From positions 1 to 29,665 of the forward strand of contig DFQY01000033.1 of NCBI GenBank assembly GCA_002378005.1: a DNA stretch of 29,665 nt. Reading direction: 5' to 3'. Made by a program: the position numbers and the translations under genes. How positions within the stretch are numbered: the first letter of the stretch is position 1; each line of letters begins with the position of its first letter. This DNA is from Flavobacteriales bacterium UBA3477 (GTDB taxonomy: Bacteria; Bacteroidota; Bacteroidia; Flavobacteriales; Schleiferiaceae). Positions 1 through 7,735 of the stretch are shown here, piece by piece. The notes beneath the pieces were generated by a model, which saw nothing but the letters and a program-made list of their open reading frames with translations, was not told the origin of the DNA and did not search any database.

Positions 1-1095
1 AGTTACTTGATCCAAGGTATCCACATCCTTACCGGCTGCTTTCCAAGCATCAAATCCACCCTCCAAGAATCCTATTGAATTGTCGTAACCTACACGAGAC
101 AAACGTGTTACGACTTCTTCTTCGCGACCTGGCTCAGCGATGATAAGAATAGGTTGTGTAATATCTAGGATCAACGCACCTACCCACATCGCAAAGCTAC
201 CGTCGATACCGATGAAGATAGATTGTGGTACAAACCCTTTGATGAAGGTATTTTGGTGGCGTGTATCAAGCACCAAGGCCTCTGTTTCGTTTGCAGCAGC
301 TTCAAAAGCATCTGGCGATAATGGACGAAGACCTTTCTCCATCACTTTATCCAAACTTTCGTAACCCATCTTGTTCATGCGAACGTTTTCTGGGAAATAG
401 GCTGGAGGAGCACTCAGACCGTCTGTCACCTCAGCAACAAACTCTTCTTTAGTCATGCTAGCGCGCAACGCATAGTTCGTTGCTTTTTGATCACCAATGG
501 TGCCCACAGTTTCTTTACTCATGTTTTTACCACATGAAGAACCCGCACCGTGACCAGGGTATACGATAACATCGTCAGCCAACGTCATGATTTTAGTACG
601 CAAAGAATTGTACAATGTCGCTGCCAATTCCTCTTGAGTCATAGTTGCCGCTTTTTGAGCCAAATCTGGACGACCTACATCTCCTAGGAACAATGTATCA
701 CCAGAGAAGATCGCGTGGTCTTTACCACTCTCGTCTTTCAACAAATAGGTTGTACTCTCCATAGTGTGACCTGGAGTGTGCAATACGTGAATCTCTACAT
801 CACCTACATTAAGTACTTCACCATCTGTAGCTACGTGACAGTCAAACTTCGTGTTTGCCGTTGGACCGTATACGATGGTTGCACCCGTTTTCGCCGCTAG
901 GTCAAGGTGACCAGAAACGAAATCCGCGTGGAAGTGTGTTTCCAAAATGTATTTGATTTTCACACCGTCCTTTTCCGCACGGTCAATATATGGCCCTACT
1001 TCGCGAAGTGGGTCAATAATCACAGCTTCTCCATTAGAAGCGATGTAGTAGGCACCTTGTGCCAAACATCCAGTGTAAATCTGTTCTACTGTCAT
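1..1095 (-). CDS. Persulfide dioxygenase-rhodanese fusion (MBL fold), CstB-like, 3' end cut by window
   Basis: Likely oxidises glutathione- or other low-molecular-weight persulfides to sulfite in sulfide detoxification. The frame is open from ATG at 1095 to the window edge (365 codons), so the C-terminus is missing. The N-terminal metallo-beta-lactamase domain carries ETHFHADF (His54, the persulfide dioxygenase-type iron-ligand motif), then HTPGHTMEST and FSGDTLFLGD, which supply the other ligands. A rhodanese-like domain follows (VLDTRHQNTF ... LEGGFDAW), but its active loop reads AEPGREEE and has no cysteine, so it is a pseudo-rhodanese. CstB-type proteins have an MBL, pseudo-rhodanese and active rhodanese order; a catalytic rhodanese may lie beyond base 1. 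The gene starts 28 bases after the sulfite-exporter-like gene on the same strand, which supports a shared operon and a sulfur role. The family call is firm; the exact substrate is inferred. Confidence 0.88.
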   Translation of the reverse strand, partial: MTVEQIYTGCLAQGAYYIASNGEAVIIDPLREVGPYIDRAEKDGVKIKYILETHFHADFVSGHLDLAAKTGATIVYGPTANTKFDCHVATDGEVLNVGDVEIHVLHTPGHTMESTTYLLKDESGKDHAIFSGDTLFLGDVGRPDLAQKAATMTQEELAATLYNSLRTKIMTLADDVIVYPGHGAGSSCGKNMSKETVGTIGDQKATNYALRASMTKEEFVAEVTDGLSAPPAYFPENVRMNKMGYESLDKVMEKGLRPLSPDAFEAAANETEALVLDTRHQNTFIKGFVPQSIFIGIDGSFAMWVGALILDITQPILIIAEPGREEEVVTRLSRVGYDNSIGFLEGGFDAWKAAGKDVDTLDQVT

Positions 1096-1123
1096 GATTC
1101 TGAATTTTTAGTTCTCTATGTTC

Positions 1124-1924
1124 TTACAATTGTTTTCCTATTATGTAGACGGCCATGAAAAGGACAAACCATCCGAAGCCTTTCTCCAACTTTTTACCGT
1201 CGATAAATTTTGCTAAATAAATCCCTATAAAGATACCAACTACTGCAATTGCAGTAACTGATAAAAGTAAGGTCCAATCAATTTCTAAATCAGGGCGTTG
1301 CACATCTCCAATGAAACCAATGAGGCTCTTCGCTGCAATGATCAACAAGGATGTTCCCACTGCTTTTTTCATTGGAATTTTAGCGAACAAAACAAGTGCC
1401 GGAATAATCAAAAATCCACCGCCAGCACCAACAATACCTGTCAACACTCCAACTACTGCTCCTTCTGCAATGATGGCCGGCACGTTAAATTGTGGCTCTA
1501 CCTCAACTTCACCTTCCTCACCGTCTTTGCGCTTATCACGAATCATACTTATGGAAGCGGCTAGCATCACCAACGCAAAGAAGATCATAATGGCAATATC
1601 CTTAGTAAGGACGAAATCACCAATGGTTAAGATCTCAGCAGGAATAGCCGGAACTAAATACGCGCGAGTGGCATATACTGCGATGAAAGCAGGAATGGTA
1701 AAGACCACTGCAGTCTTGTAATTCACATTGCCTAATGTAGCATTTCGAATCCCACCCACTAAGGCCGTAGTACCCACAATAAATAATGAGTAAGCGGTAC
1801 TTAATTCAGCAGAAAACCCAAACAAGTACACTAAAACAGGTACTGTTAGAATAGAACCTCCACCGCCAATGAGGCCTAGTGAAATTCCAATGAATATTGA
1901 TGCTACGCATCCAATAATGTCCAT
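1124..1924 (-). CDS. TauE/SafE family anion (probable sulfite) exporter
   Basis: A 266-residue integral membrane protein made mostly of hydrophobic segments. It has the two internal repeats typical of TauE/SafE transporters: GLIGGGGSILTVP near residues 18-30, and GIVGAGGGFLIIPAL in the second half. Members export sulfite, sulfoacetate or other organosulfur anions across the inner membrane. A charged loop rich in Glu and Lys (around RDKRKDGEEGEVEVE) joins the halves. The gene is directly upstream of the persulfide dioxygenase gene, whose product would release sulfite, so sulfite export is the most likely job; this is inference from context. The start at 1924 keeps the first hydrophobic segment intact. 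I found no convincing promoter in the 64 bases up to pyrF, so read-through from pyrF is possible. Confidence 0.88.
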   Translation of the reverse strand: MDIIGCVASIFIGISLGLIGGGGSILTVPVLVYLFGFSAELSTAYSLFIVGTTALVGGIRNATLGNVNYKTAVVFTIPAFIAVYATRAYLVPAIPAEILTIGDFVLTKDIAIMIFFALVMLAASISMIRDKRKDGEEGEVEVEPQFNVPAIIAEGAVVGVLTGIVGAGGGFLIIPALVLFAKIPMKKAVGTSLLIIAAKSLIGFIGDVQRPDLEIDWTLLLSVTAIAVVGIFIGIYLAKFIDGKKLEKGFGWFVLFMAVYIIGKQL

Positions 1925-1988
1925 ACTGTCCGATTTAGTACCCCAAATTTCAAGAATCTAAAACGAACGAGGTGTGACTCAGCGCACA

Positions 1989-2804
1989 CTAGAACAATAT
2001 GGCAGACATTTCTTCCTGAAGCTCCCTAGCAGCCTGGCCTGCAGCGGCTGCAAAATCCTCTCCATTACTCTGATAAATGATACCACGCGTACTATTTACA
2101 AGCACACCGTATTCCTTATTTGTCGCTTTTTCGAGTACATCCTTTAATGAACCGCCTTGCGCTCCCACTCCTGGTACTAAGAAAAATGATTCTGGTGCCG
2201 CAGCACGAACTTGTTCCAAATATTCGGTTTTGGTGGCGCCGAGCACGAACATTAATTGGTCCGATGTCGCCCATTCCTGCGCCTTGCGCACCACGTTCTC
2301 AAACAACGCTACCCCATTTTCATCCTTGATGAATTGGAAATCAAAAGAACCTTGATTCGAAGTCAACGCCAAGAGAATGACCCATTTACCATCGTAGGCA
2401 AGAAATGGACTTACGCTATCTACCCCCATATAAGGAGCCACAGTCACGCTATCAAATTCGAAGGTATTGAAAAATGCATCGGCATACATCTTTGAAGTGT
2501 TGCCAATATCACCCCGTTTTGCATCGGCAATAGTAAAGACCTCCGGGTAAGATTCATTCAAATAGTTGATGGTCTTCTCCAAGCTTTGCCAGCCTTTCAC
2601 GCCACAGCTTTCGTAAAACGCGATATTAGGTTTGTACGCTACTGCATAATCAGCTGTAGCATCAATGATGGCTTTATTAAAAGTAAAAATAGGGTCCGAT
2701 TCCTTCAGCAAGTGAGGCGGTATCTTATTCAAGTCCGTATCCAGACCCACACAAAGTACGCTGCGCTTCTTCTCTATCTGTGCTACCAATGCTGCCTTGT
2801 CCAT
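1989..2804 (-). CDS. pyrF: Orotidine 5'-phosphate decarboxylase
   Basis: Catalyses the last step of de novo UMP synthesis, decarboxylating OMP. The 271-residue length fits the longer type 2 OMP decarboxylase subfamily. The catalytic motif D-x-K-x-x-D is visible as ADAKRGDIG (Asp94, Lys96, Asp99). The N-terminal LCVGLDTD strand and AYKPNIAFYE substrate-binding region are also present, and the phosphate-binding LVPGVGAQGG and GVLVNSTRGIIY segments lie near the C-terminus. The start codon is separated from the prfA stop codon by one base, so this is the distal gene of a purM-prfA-pyrF cluster and is probably translated by reinitiation. Nothing looks broken. Confidence 0.97.
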   Translation of the reverse strand: MDKAALVAQIEKKRSVLCVGLDTDLNKIPPHLLKESDPIFTFNKAIIDATADYAVAYKPNIAFYESCGVKGWQSLEKTINYLNESYPEVFTIADAKRGDIGNTSKMYADAFFNTFEFDSVTVAPYMGVDSVSPFLAYDGKWVILLALTSNQGSFDFQFIKDENGVALFENVVRKAQEWATSDQLMFVLGATKTEYLEQVRAAAPESFFLVPGVGAQGGSLKDVLEKATNKEYGVLVNSTRGIIYQSNGEDFAAAAGQAARELQEEMSAILF

Positions 2805-2805
2805 A

Positions 2806-3879
2806 TTAATAGGTATTCCCCTCTTTTAACTTCTCCGCGTTTTCCGCCATGTGAAGTTCGTCAATAAATTTCTGAATATCTCCATTCATCACATCCCCAA
2901 GATTATAGGTCGTCAGCCCAATTCTATGATCGGTTACCCTCCCTTGTGGATAGTTATAGGTACGAATCTTGGCCGAACGGTCTCCCGTACTGACCATGGT
3001 TTTACGCTGGGCCGCCTGCTCTTCTTGCTTCTTTTTGAACTCAAGATCATACAATCTCGAACGCAACACCTTCAATGCTTGTTCGTAGTTCTTATGTTGC
3101 GAACGCCCATCTTGACATTCCACCACCAATCCCGATGGCAAGTGCGTTAATCGAACGGCACTTTCCGTTTTGTTTACGTGCTGTCCTCCCGCACCTTGTG
3201 AACGGTAAGTATCTTTCTTTACATCTTTCATATCAAGATCCACATCCACATCTTCCGCCTCTGGTAAGACCACTACGGATGCCGCCGAAGTATGGACACG
3301 ACCCTGGCTTTCGGTCGCAGGAACGCGCTGCACACGGTGTACACCACTCTCATATTTCAATATACCGTACACTCCTTCACCGCCCACTTCGAAAGCAACT
3401 TCCTTAAATCCTCCCGCAGTACCTTCATTAACCGTAATGACCTCCAGGGACCAACCGCGCTGTTCCACATAACGTTGATACATACGGAACAGGTCACCAG
3501 CAAAAATGGCTCCCTCATCACCACCGGCACCTTGACGAATCTCTACCAACGCGTTCTTATCGTCCTCAGGATCTTTCGGAATGAGCAATACTTTGATATC
3601 CTCTAGCAACTCTTCAAAAGCTGGCTCTAACTCTTCGAGTTCCATCTTGGCCATTTCTTTGAAATCTGCGTCCGATTCTTCTCTGAGTACCGTCTTAGCT
3701 TCAGCAATACGGCTTTCCATTTCTATGAACTGCTCGCGTGCCTCCACCAAAGGCTTGAGGTTTTTATATTCTCTGTTGAGTAGCACATAACGCTTGGCGT
3801 CCGAAATGATATCGGGCTGGATAATCAAATCATTGACCTCGTTAAAGCGCTGAAATACGACGTTGAGTTTATCGAGCAT
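2806..3879 (-). CDS. prfA: Peptide chain release factor 1
   Basis: Class I release factor that reads UAA and UAG stop codons and triggers peptide release on the ribosome. The 357-residue length is normal. The codon-recognition tripeptide is PAT (residues 187-189, in VQRVPATESQGRVHTSA), which marks RF1; RF2 would have SPF. The peptidyl-hydrolysis motif GGQ is at residues 231-233 (GAGGQHVNKTES), where the Gln is the usual PrmC methylation target. The start ATG shares its A with the purM stop codon (TAATG), so the two are probably translationally coupled, and pyrF follows after one base. Confidence 0.98.
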   Translation of the reverse strand: MLDKLNVVFQRFNEVNDLIIQPDIISDAKRYVLLNREYKNLKPLVEAREQFIEMESRIAEAKTVLREESDADFKEMAKMELEELEPAFEELLEDIKVLLIPKDPEDDKNALVEIRQGAGGDEGAIFAGDLFRMYQRYVEQRGWSLEVITVNEGTAGGFKEVAFEVGGEGVYGILKYESGVHRVQRVPATESQGRVHTSAASVVVLPEAEDVDVDLDMKDVKKDTYRSQGAGGQHVNKTESAVRLTHLPSGLVVECQDGRSQHKNYEQALKVLRSRLYDLEFKKKQEEQAAQRKTMVSTGDRSAKIRTYNYPQGRVTDHRIGLTTYNLGDVMNGDIQKFIDELHMAENAEKLKEGNTY

Positions 3880-5057
3880 TATTTGCTGTATTCAAAAGTT
3901 CCAAACTCACTCGAGATGGTCAAATTTTTGCCCTCCCCAGCTTCCACTCGGCCCACTACCTGCGCTGGAACGCCAAATGATTCTGAGATGGCTATGATTT
4001 CCTCTGCCAATTCCGGCGCTACATACAATTCCATGCGATGGCCCATATTAAAAACCTCATACATTTCTTTCCATGCCGTGCCACTCTCCTCTTGAATCAT
4101 TTTGAATAGAGGAGGCACCGGGAACAAGCTATCTTTAACAACATGCCCTTCTTTAAGGAAATGCAAAATTTTCGTCTGCGCACCACCAGAACAGTGTACC
4201 ATCCCATCGATCTTGTGACGGTACTTATCTAAAATTGATTTGATGATAGGCGCATACGTTCTAGTCGGACTTAGTACTAATTTCCCCGCATCCAATGGTG
4301 TATCGGTGGCTTCGGTCAATTGTTTTGAACCTGTATACACCAATTCCTGTGGCACTGCCGGATCAAAACTTTCAGGATACTTGGACGCTAAACTCTTATC
4401 GAAAACATCATGGCGCGCACTGGTCAATCCATTCGACCCCATCCCGCCATTGTAGTCACTTTCATAATTCGCCTGACCAAAGCTGGCTAAACCAACGATA
4501 ACATTTCCGGGCTTGATATTGGCATTATCTACTACATCGCTGCGTTTCATGCGCGCGACCACGGTTGAATCCACTATTATAGTGCGTACCAAATCTCCTA
4601 CATCTGCGGTCTCACCCCCGGTGCTCAAAATATTCACACCGAACTTTCCGTACTCCTCAATGAGCTCCTCCGTACCACCTATTATGGCTGCGAGTACTTC
4701 AGCGGTAATCAAACCTTTGTTGCGACCGATGGTCGAGCTGAGCATGATGTTCTCTGTAGCACCAACACATAAAAGGTCGTCGATATTCATAATAAGTGCA
4801 TCTTGGGCTATCCCCTTCCAAACACTCACATCGCCCGTTTCTTTCCAATACATGTAGGCGAGGGAACTCTTAGTCCCAGCGCCGTCAGCATGCATAACCA
4901 AACAATAATTTTCGTCTCCAGTCAAGTAATCCGGCACGATTTTGCAAAAGGCTTTAGGAAACAACCCTTTATCGATGTTTTTAATGGCGTTGTGAACGTC
5001 TTCTTTCTGTGCGCTTACGCCTCTACCGGCGTAACGGTCTGATGATGTTGTACTCAT
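3879..5057 (-). CDS. purM: Phosphoribosylformylglycinamidine cyclo-ligase (AIR synthetase)
   Basis: Converts FGAM to AIR with ATP in purine biosynthesis. Visible family signatures are VMHADGAGTKSSLAY, the STGGETADVGDLVRTI segment, VVGLASFGQANYESDYNGG and VHCSGGAQTKIL. At 392 residues it is longer than the roughly 345-residue enterobacterial form, as I would expect for the Bacteroidota type. I chose the ATG at 5057 (MSTTSSDRYAGRGVS): the reading frame stays open up to 5108, but that extension runs through a terminator hairpin at 5074-5106 and encodes nothing PurM-like. A TATTTTTG box ends four bases before the ATG, so the mRNA may be leaderless. The stop overlaps the prfA start (TAATG), making this the first gene of purM-prfA-pyrF. 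Confidence 0.95.
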   Translation of the reverse strand: MSTTSSDRYAGRGVSAQKEDVHNAIKNIDKGLFPKAFCKIVPDYLTGDENYCLVMHADGAGTKSSLAYMYWKETGDVSVWKGIAQDALIMNIDDLLCVGATENIMLSSTIGRNKGLITAEVLAAIIGGTEELIEEYGKFGVNILSTGGETADVGDLVRTIIVDSTVVARMKRSDVVDNANIKPGNVIVGLASFGQANYESDYNGGMGSNGLTSARHDVFDKSLASKYPESFDPAVPQELVYTGSKQLTEATDTPLDAGKLVLSPTRTYAPIIKSILDKYRHKIDGMVHCSGGAQTKILHFLKEGHVVKDSLFPVPPLFKMIQEESGTAWKEMYEVFNMGHRMELYVAPELAEEIIAISESFGVPAQVVGRVEAGEGKNLTISSEFGTFEYSK

Positions 5058-5061
5058 GCTG

Positions 5062-5069
5062 CAAAAATA
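5062..5069 (-). promoter_or_regulatory. Putative -7 box for purM (TATTTTTG)
   Basis: On the minus strand this is an exact match to the Bacteroidota -7 consensus TAnnTTTG. It ends four bases before the purM ATG, which would place the transcription start at or beside the start codon. It is embedded in the T-rich tail of the upstream terminator, so part of the match could be chance. I see no clear -33 TTG because that position falls inside the hairpin. Confidence 0.4.
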
Positions 5070-5073
5070 AAGA

Positions 5074-5106
5074 GAAAGCGCGCACGGGAGACCCGTGCGC
5101 GCTTTC
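5074..5106 (-). terminator. Rho-independent terminator of the PorE-like gene
   Basis: A perfect 15-bp stem (GAAAGCGCGCACGGG pairing with CCCGTGCGCGCTTTC) closes a 3-base loop. On the minus strand it is followed by TCTTTATTTTTG. It lies 18 bases past the stop codon at 5124, so it ends the transcript of the gene at 5124-7628. Confidence 0.9.
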
Positions 5107-5123
5107 ATTTATTCTAGTGGCAA

Positions 5124-7628
5124 CTACTTGATCTGAATCCAGGATCCTACAATCAGGTCGTTGTCGTTTTTAAAGTCATTCAATTGCTTGATATCCTTCG
5201 CGCTCACACCATTCTTCTTCGCGATGGTATTGATTTTATCACCGCGTTGTACTTGGTAATGTGAGGCATCGAAATCAGTGTAATCTCCATTCTTGGTAAT
5301 CTTGATGACCATTCCCGGCATAGGACGCGCACCTTGCAAACCACCATTGAGTTTTTGCAATTCTACCACATTCATACCGTTGTCCATGGCAATTTTACCC
5401 AACGAACGATCCTTAGGACCAAGAGTCAAAGTTTGACCGATAGGATTCTCATCCTTCTTCGGCTTGGCAGTGCCACCGGCTTCCCCACCTTCTTCAGAGG
5501 CTACTGGGGCACTTGGCACATAATCATCACTCAATACCTTGAAGTCAGTACGACGGTTCACCTGGTTAGCCACCTCTTGAGCATCGGCACCTTGGCGACG
5601 GATGAATGATTCTGTCAATACGCTTCCGGCATCAAATAGATCCGCGCCTAAGCCTGCGTAGTTTTGAGGAATTTCAAACGGTTCACTTTCACCCATACCT
5701 ACGGCAGTCAAGCGATCTGCAGGAATACCTTTTTCAATGAGGTATTGCACACAGCTCTGGGCACGGTTTTGAGAAAGCGTTTGGTTCTTTTCCTCGATAT
5801 CACGGTAATCCGTGTGTGAACGTAGCCCAATGGTAATGGTAGGGTTGCGCTGCAAGATGTTGTACACCGTATCCAAGGCAACTTTACTTTCCTCACGCAA
5901 GTCCCATTTCGCTAAGTCGAAGAATACGTTTGGAAGTACGATAGGCACTTCGATAGGATCCATCACGAGTTTTAAGTAGTAGGACTTCACATAGGTACGT
6001 TCCTCCTTGATAGGTGAATAATCACTCAACATAAGGTCTTTCGTACTCACATCCCCTACTGCCGTTAAGAAGCGCTTGCGGCTAAGGTTTAATTTGTAAC
6101 TCTTATCCTCTCCTAAGATTCCTCTTTCGATTTCAAAACGGCCATTAGCGTCCGTAGTAATGCTGAAGTTATTTCCTTCCTTATCGCTCACCTCAATAGT
6201 AACGTCCTTCAATGTTTTACCATTCTTAGCGCTCACCACAGTTCCAGTCACTTCAAACTCTTTAGACCATTCGGTAACGTGCCATATGTCGTGCTCGCCA
6301 CGAGTTCCCTTGCGGTTTGAAATCACAAAACCTTTCTGGGTATTATCTCCTGGCACCCAGCGCAAGGCGATATCATCGGCCTCTGAGTTCACCGGGCTAA
6401 GCATGTTCTCCACATCACCGACAGGCATTCCGTTTTCGTCGAGTTTCACTCGGAAACAGTCGAAACCGCCCATTCCTACGTGTCCGTTTGAAGAGAAGTA
6501 CAGGTAACCATCACCATGTGCATATGGATACAATTCATCACCACGTGTATTTATGTTCAAGTTCGTAGGCGCATTCCACTGACGGGCACGACGGTCGTAC
6601 GTAGTCATATAGATATCCTTACCGCCTTTACCTCCGTTGATTTCACCTGCGAAGTACAAAATGTTGTCGTCAGGACTCAAGGCTGGGTGACCCACTGAAG
6701 CACCACTGTCCAAAGCGATTACTACAGGCTCTGGATTCGCCCAATCTTGTCCAACAAGTTTAGTCGTGTAAATGGCACAACCAAGCTTGACGTTTTTCAC
6801 CTTCATACATTTGGTGAAATACATGGTCTTGCCTCTTGAATCAAAGGTCACTACACCTTCGTGGTCTTTCGTATTGATGACTTCGCTCATAGGCACCAAA
6901 TCTCCCCAATTCACTTCATCATTCGCGTTGGCCTCTTGGCCACGTTTTTTCTTTTTCTTGGCACGCTCTCCCTCGATTAAGTAAATATCTGAGAAACGTT
7001 GCCCTGTCCAGCCGTCTGCTTTACGACCTGTAGCATCGTCACGCATAGAAGAAATCATCAACGTCAAATCCTCCTTGCCACGCTTACCGGCATAAGAGAT
7101 TGCATAATCTGATTTCTTAGAGTTCAAGTCCTTGGCATTATCCAGTGCGAATAAAGATGCTTGAACAACCCAGTTTGCAGCTTTTTGACAAGATTCAATG
7201 CCCCTATCTGCACGAGGATCACCCGGTACGGCTTTTTTGTAATCTTCGTATGTTACGATAGCATCTTCATATTCTCCCTGACATTGAAGCATTTCTGCAT
7301 ATCCCAGTACTGCAGTCGGGCCGAATCCCATCTTATCGGCACGTTGGTAGTAGCTGGCAGCACGTTTGAATTCACCATTGTAGCGGTAACATTCCGCCAT
7401 GTTGAACGCAATGCGTTGCTTCTGATCAGGTGATTTTTCTTTCGAAAGTGCCTTCGTATATATCTCCAATGCGGTCGTATATTCTTTGGCGTCAAAGTAT
7501 TCGTCTGCCTTGACTGTTGTCTTATGCGGTTCAATTTCAACCTCTTCTAAAGCAGCATCTTGCGCGATTACTGCCAAAGGAAGACAAGCGAGTACAAAGG
7601 TCCAGGTTCGTAGGATACGTTTTTGCAT
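5124..7628 (-). CDS. PorE-like envelope protein: TPR, beta-propeller, CarboxypepD-reg-like, OmpA and LysM domains
   Basis: Probable periplasmic protein anchored to peptidoglycan. From ATG at 7628 it has 834 residues: a signal peptide (1-23, ending VIAQ), TPR repeats (about 35-165), PD40-type propeller blades (about 175-450, for example HPALSPDDNILYFAGE and KGGKDIYMTTYD), a carboxypeptidase-regulatory-like domain (about 457-535), an OmpA-type domain (about 562-700) with the peptidoglycan-contacting SHTD...LSQNRAQS residues (Asp607, Arg622), then two LysM-like repeats (about 730-777 and 788-834). The TPR-propeller-CRD-OmpA order matches PorE of the type IX secretion system. Bacteroidota also carry paralogues with this layout, so the exact role is inferred. 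PorE is a lipoprotein; here Cys15 sits in a poor lipobox (VLAC) inside a hydrophobic stretch, so ordinary signal-peptidase cleavage seems likelier. A lysine run (223-229) interrupts the propeller. Confidence 0.85.
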   Translation of the reverse strand: MQKRILRTWTFVLACLPLAVIAQDAALEEVEIEPHKTTVKADEYFDAKEYTTALEIYTKALSKEKSPDQKQRIAFNMAECYRYNGEFKRAASYYQRADKMGFGPTAVLGYAEMLQCQGEYEDAIVTYEDYKKAVPGDPRADRGIESCQKAANWVVQASLFALDNAKDLNSKKSDYAISYAGKRGKEDLTLMISSMRDDATGRKADGWTGQRFSDIYLIEGERAKKKKKRGQEANANDEVNWGDLVPMSEVINTKDHEGVVTFDSRGKTMYFTKCMKVKNVKLGCAIYTTKLVGQDWANPEPVVIALDSGASVGHPALSPDDNILYFAGEINGGKGGKDIYMTTYDRRARQWNAPTNLNINTRGDELYPYAHGDGYLYFSSNGHVGMGGFDCFRVKLDENGMPVGDVENMLSPVNSEADDIALRWVPGDNTQKGFVISNRKGTRGEHDIWHVTEWSKEFEVTGTVVSAKNGKTLKDVTIEVSDKEGNNFSITTDANGRFEIERGILGEDKSYKLNLSRKRFLTAVGDVSTKDLMLSDYSPIKEERTYVKSYYLKLVMDPIEVPIVLPNVFFDLAKWDLREESKVALDTVYNILQRNPTITIGLRSHTDYRDIEEKNQTLSQNRAQSCVQYLIEKGIPADRLTAVGMGESEPFEIPQNYAGLGADLFDAGSVLTESFIRRQGADAQEVANQVNRRTDFKVLSDDYVPSAPVASEEGGEAGGTAKPKKDENPIGQTLTLGPKDRSLGKIAMDNGMNVVELQKLNGGLQGARPMPGMVIKITKNGDYTDFDASHYQVQRGDKINTIAKKNGVSAKDIKQLNDFKNDNDLIVGSWIQIK

Positions 7629-7659
7629 TTGAAACGATTCTCTAGTGTTTAAGCGTCCA

Positions 7660-7667
7660 CCAATATA
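7660..7667 (-). promoter_or_regulatory. Possible -7 box for the PorE-like gene (TATATTGG)
   Basis: One mismatch to TAnnTTTG on the minus strand. It lies 31 bases before the ATG at 7628 and after the glnN terminator, which is where a promoter is needed. No clear -33 TTG is seen at the usual distance. Confidence 0.3.
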
Positions 7668-7681
7668 GTTAAAAACAAAAA

Positions 7682-7707
7682 AGAAACCCCGCCGGCGCGG
7701 GGTTTCT
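7682..7707 (-). terminator. Rho-independent terminator of glnN
   Basis: An 11-bp perfect stem (AGAAACCCCGC with GCGGGGTTTCT) closes a 4-base loop. On the minus strand it runs into TTTTTTG. It lies 27 bases after the glnN stop codon. Confidence 0.9.
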
Positions 7708-7716
7708 ATTTGAATG

Positions 7717-7735
7717 ATTCGAAAAAAGTTCGAAT
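7717..7735 (-). repeat. Short palindrome next to the glnN stop codon
   Basis: ATTCGAA and TTCGAAT pair as a 7-bp stem around a 5-base loop. The last base of the right arm is part of the glnN stop codon. It is too AT-rich and weak to be a terminator alone, but it could stabilise the 3' end together with the terminator just beyond it. Confidence 0.4.

Noticed and set aside
1925..1988. Gap between pyrF and the TauE-like gene, searched for a promoter and terminator.
   Set aside because: No TAnnTTTG match at a useful position and only a weak GTGTG/CACAC pairing; I cannot tell whether the sulfur genes have their own promoter here.
5058..5108. Upstream start for purM adding 17 residues.
   Set aside because: It is encoded by the terminator hairpin and its T-tail; the extra residues do not look like PurM.
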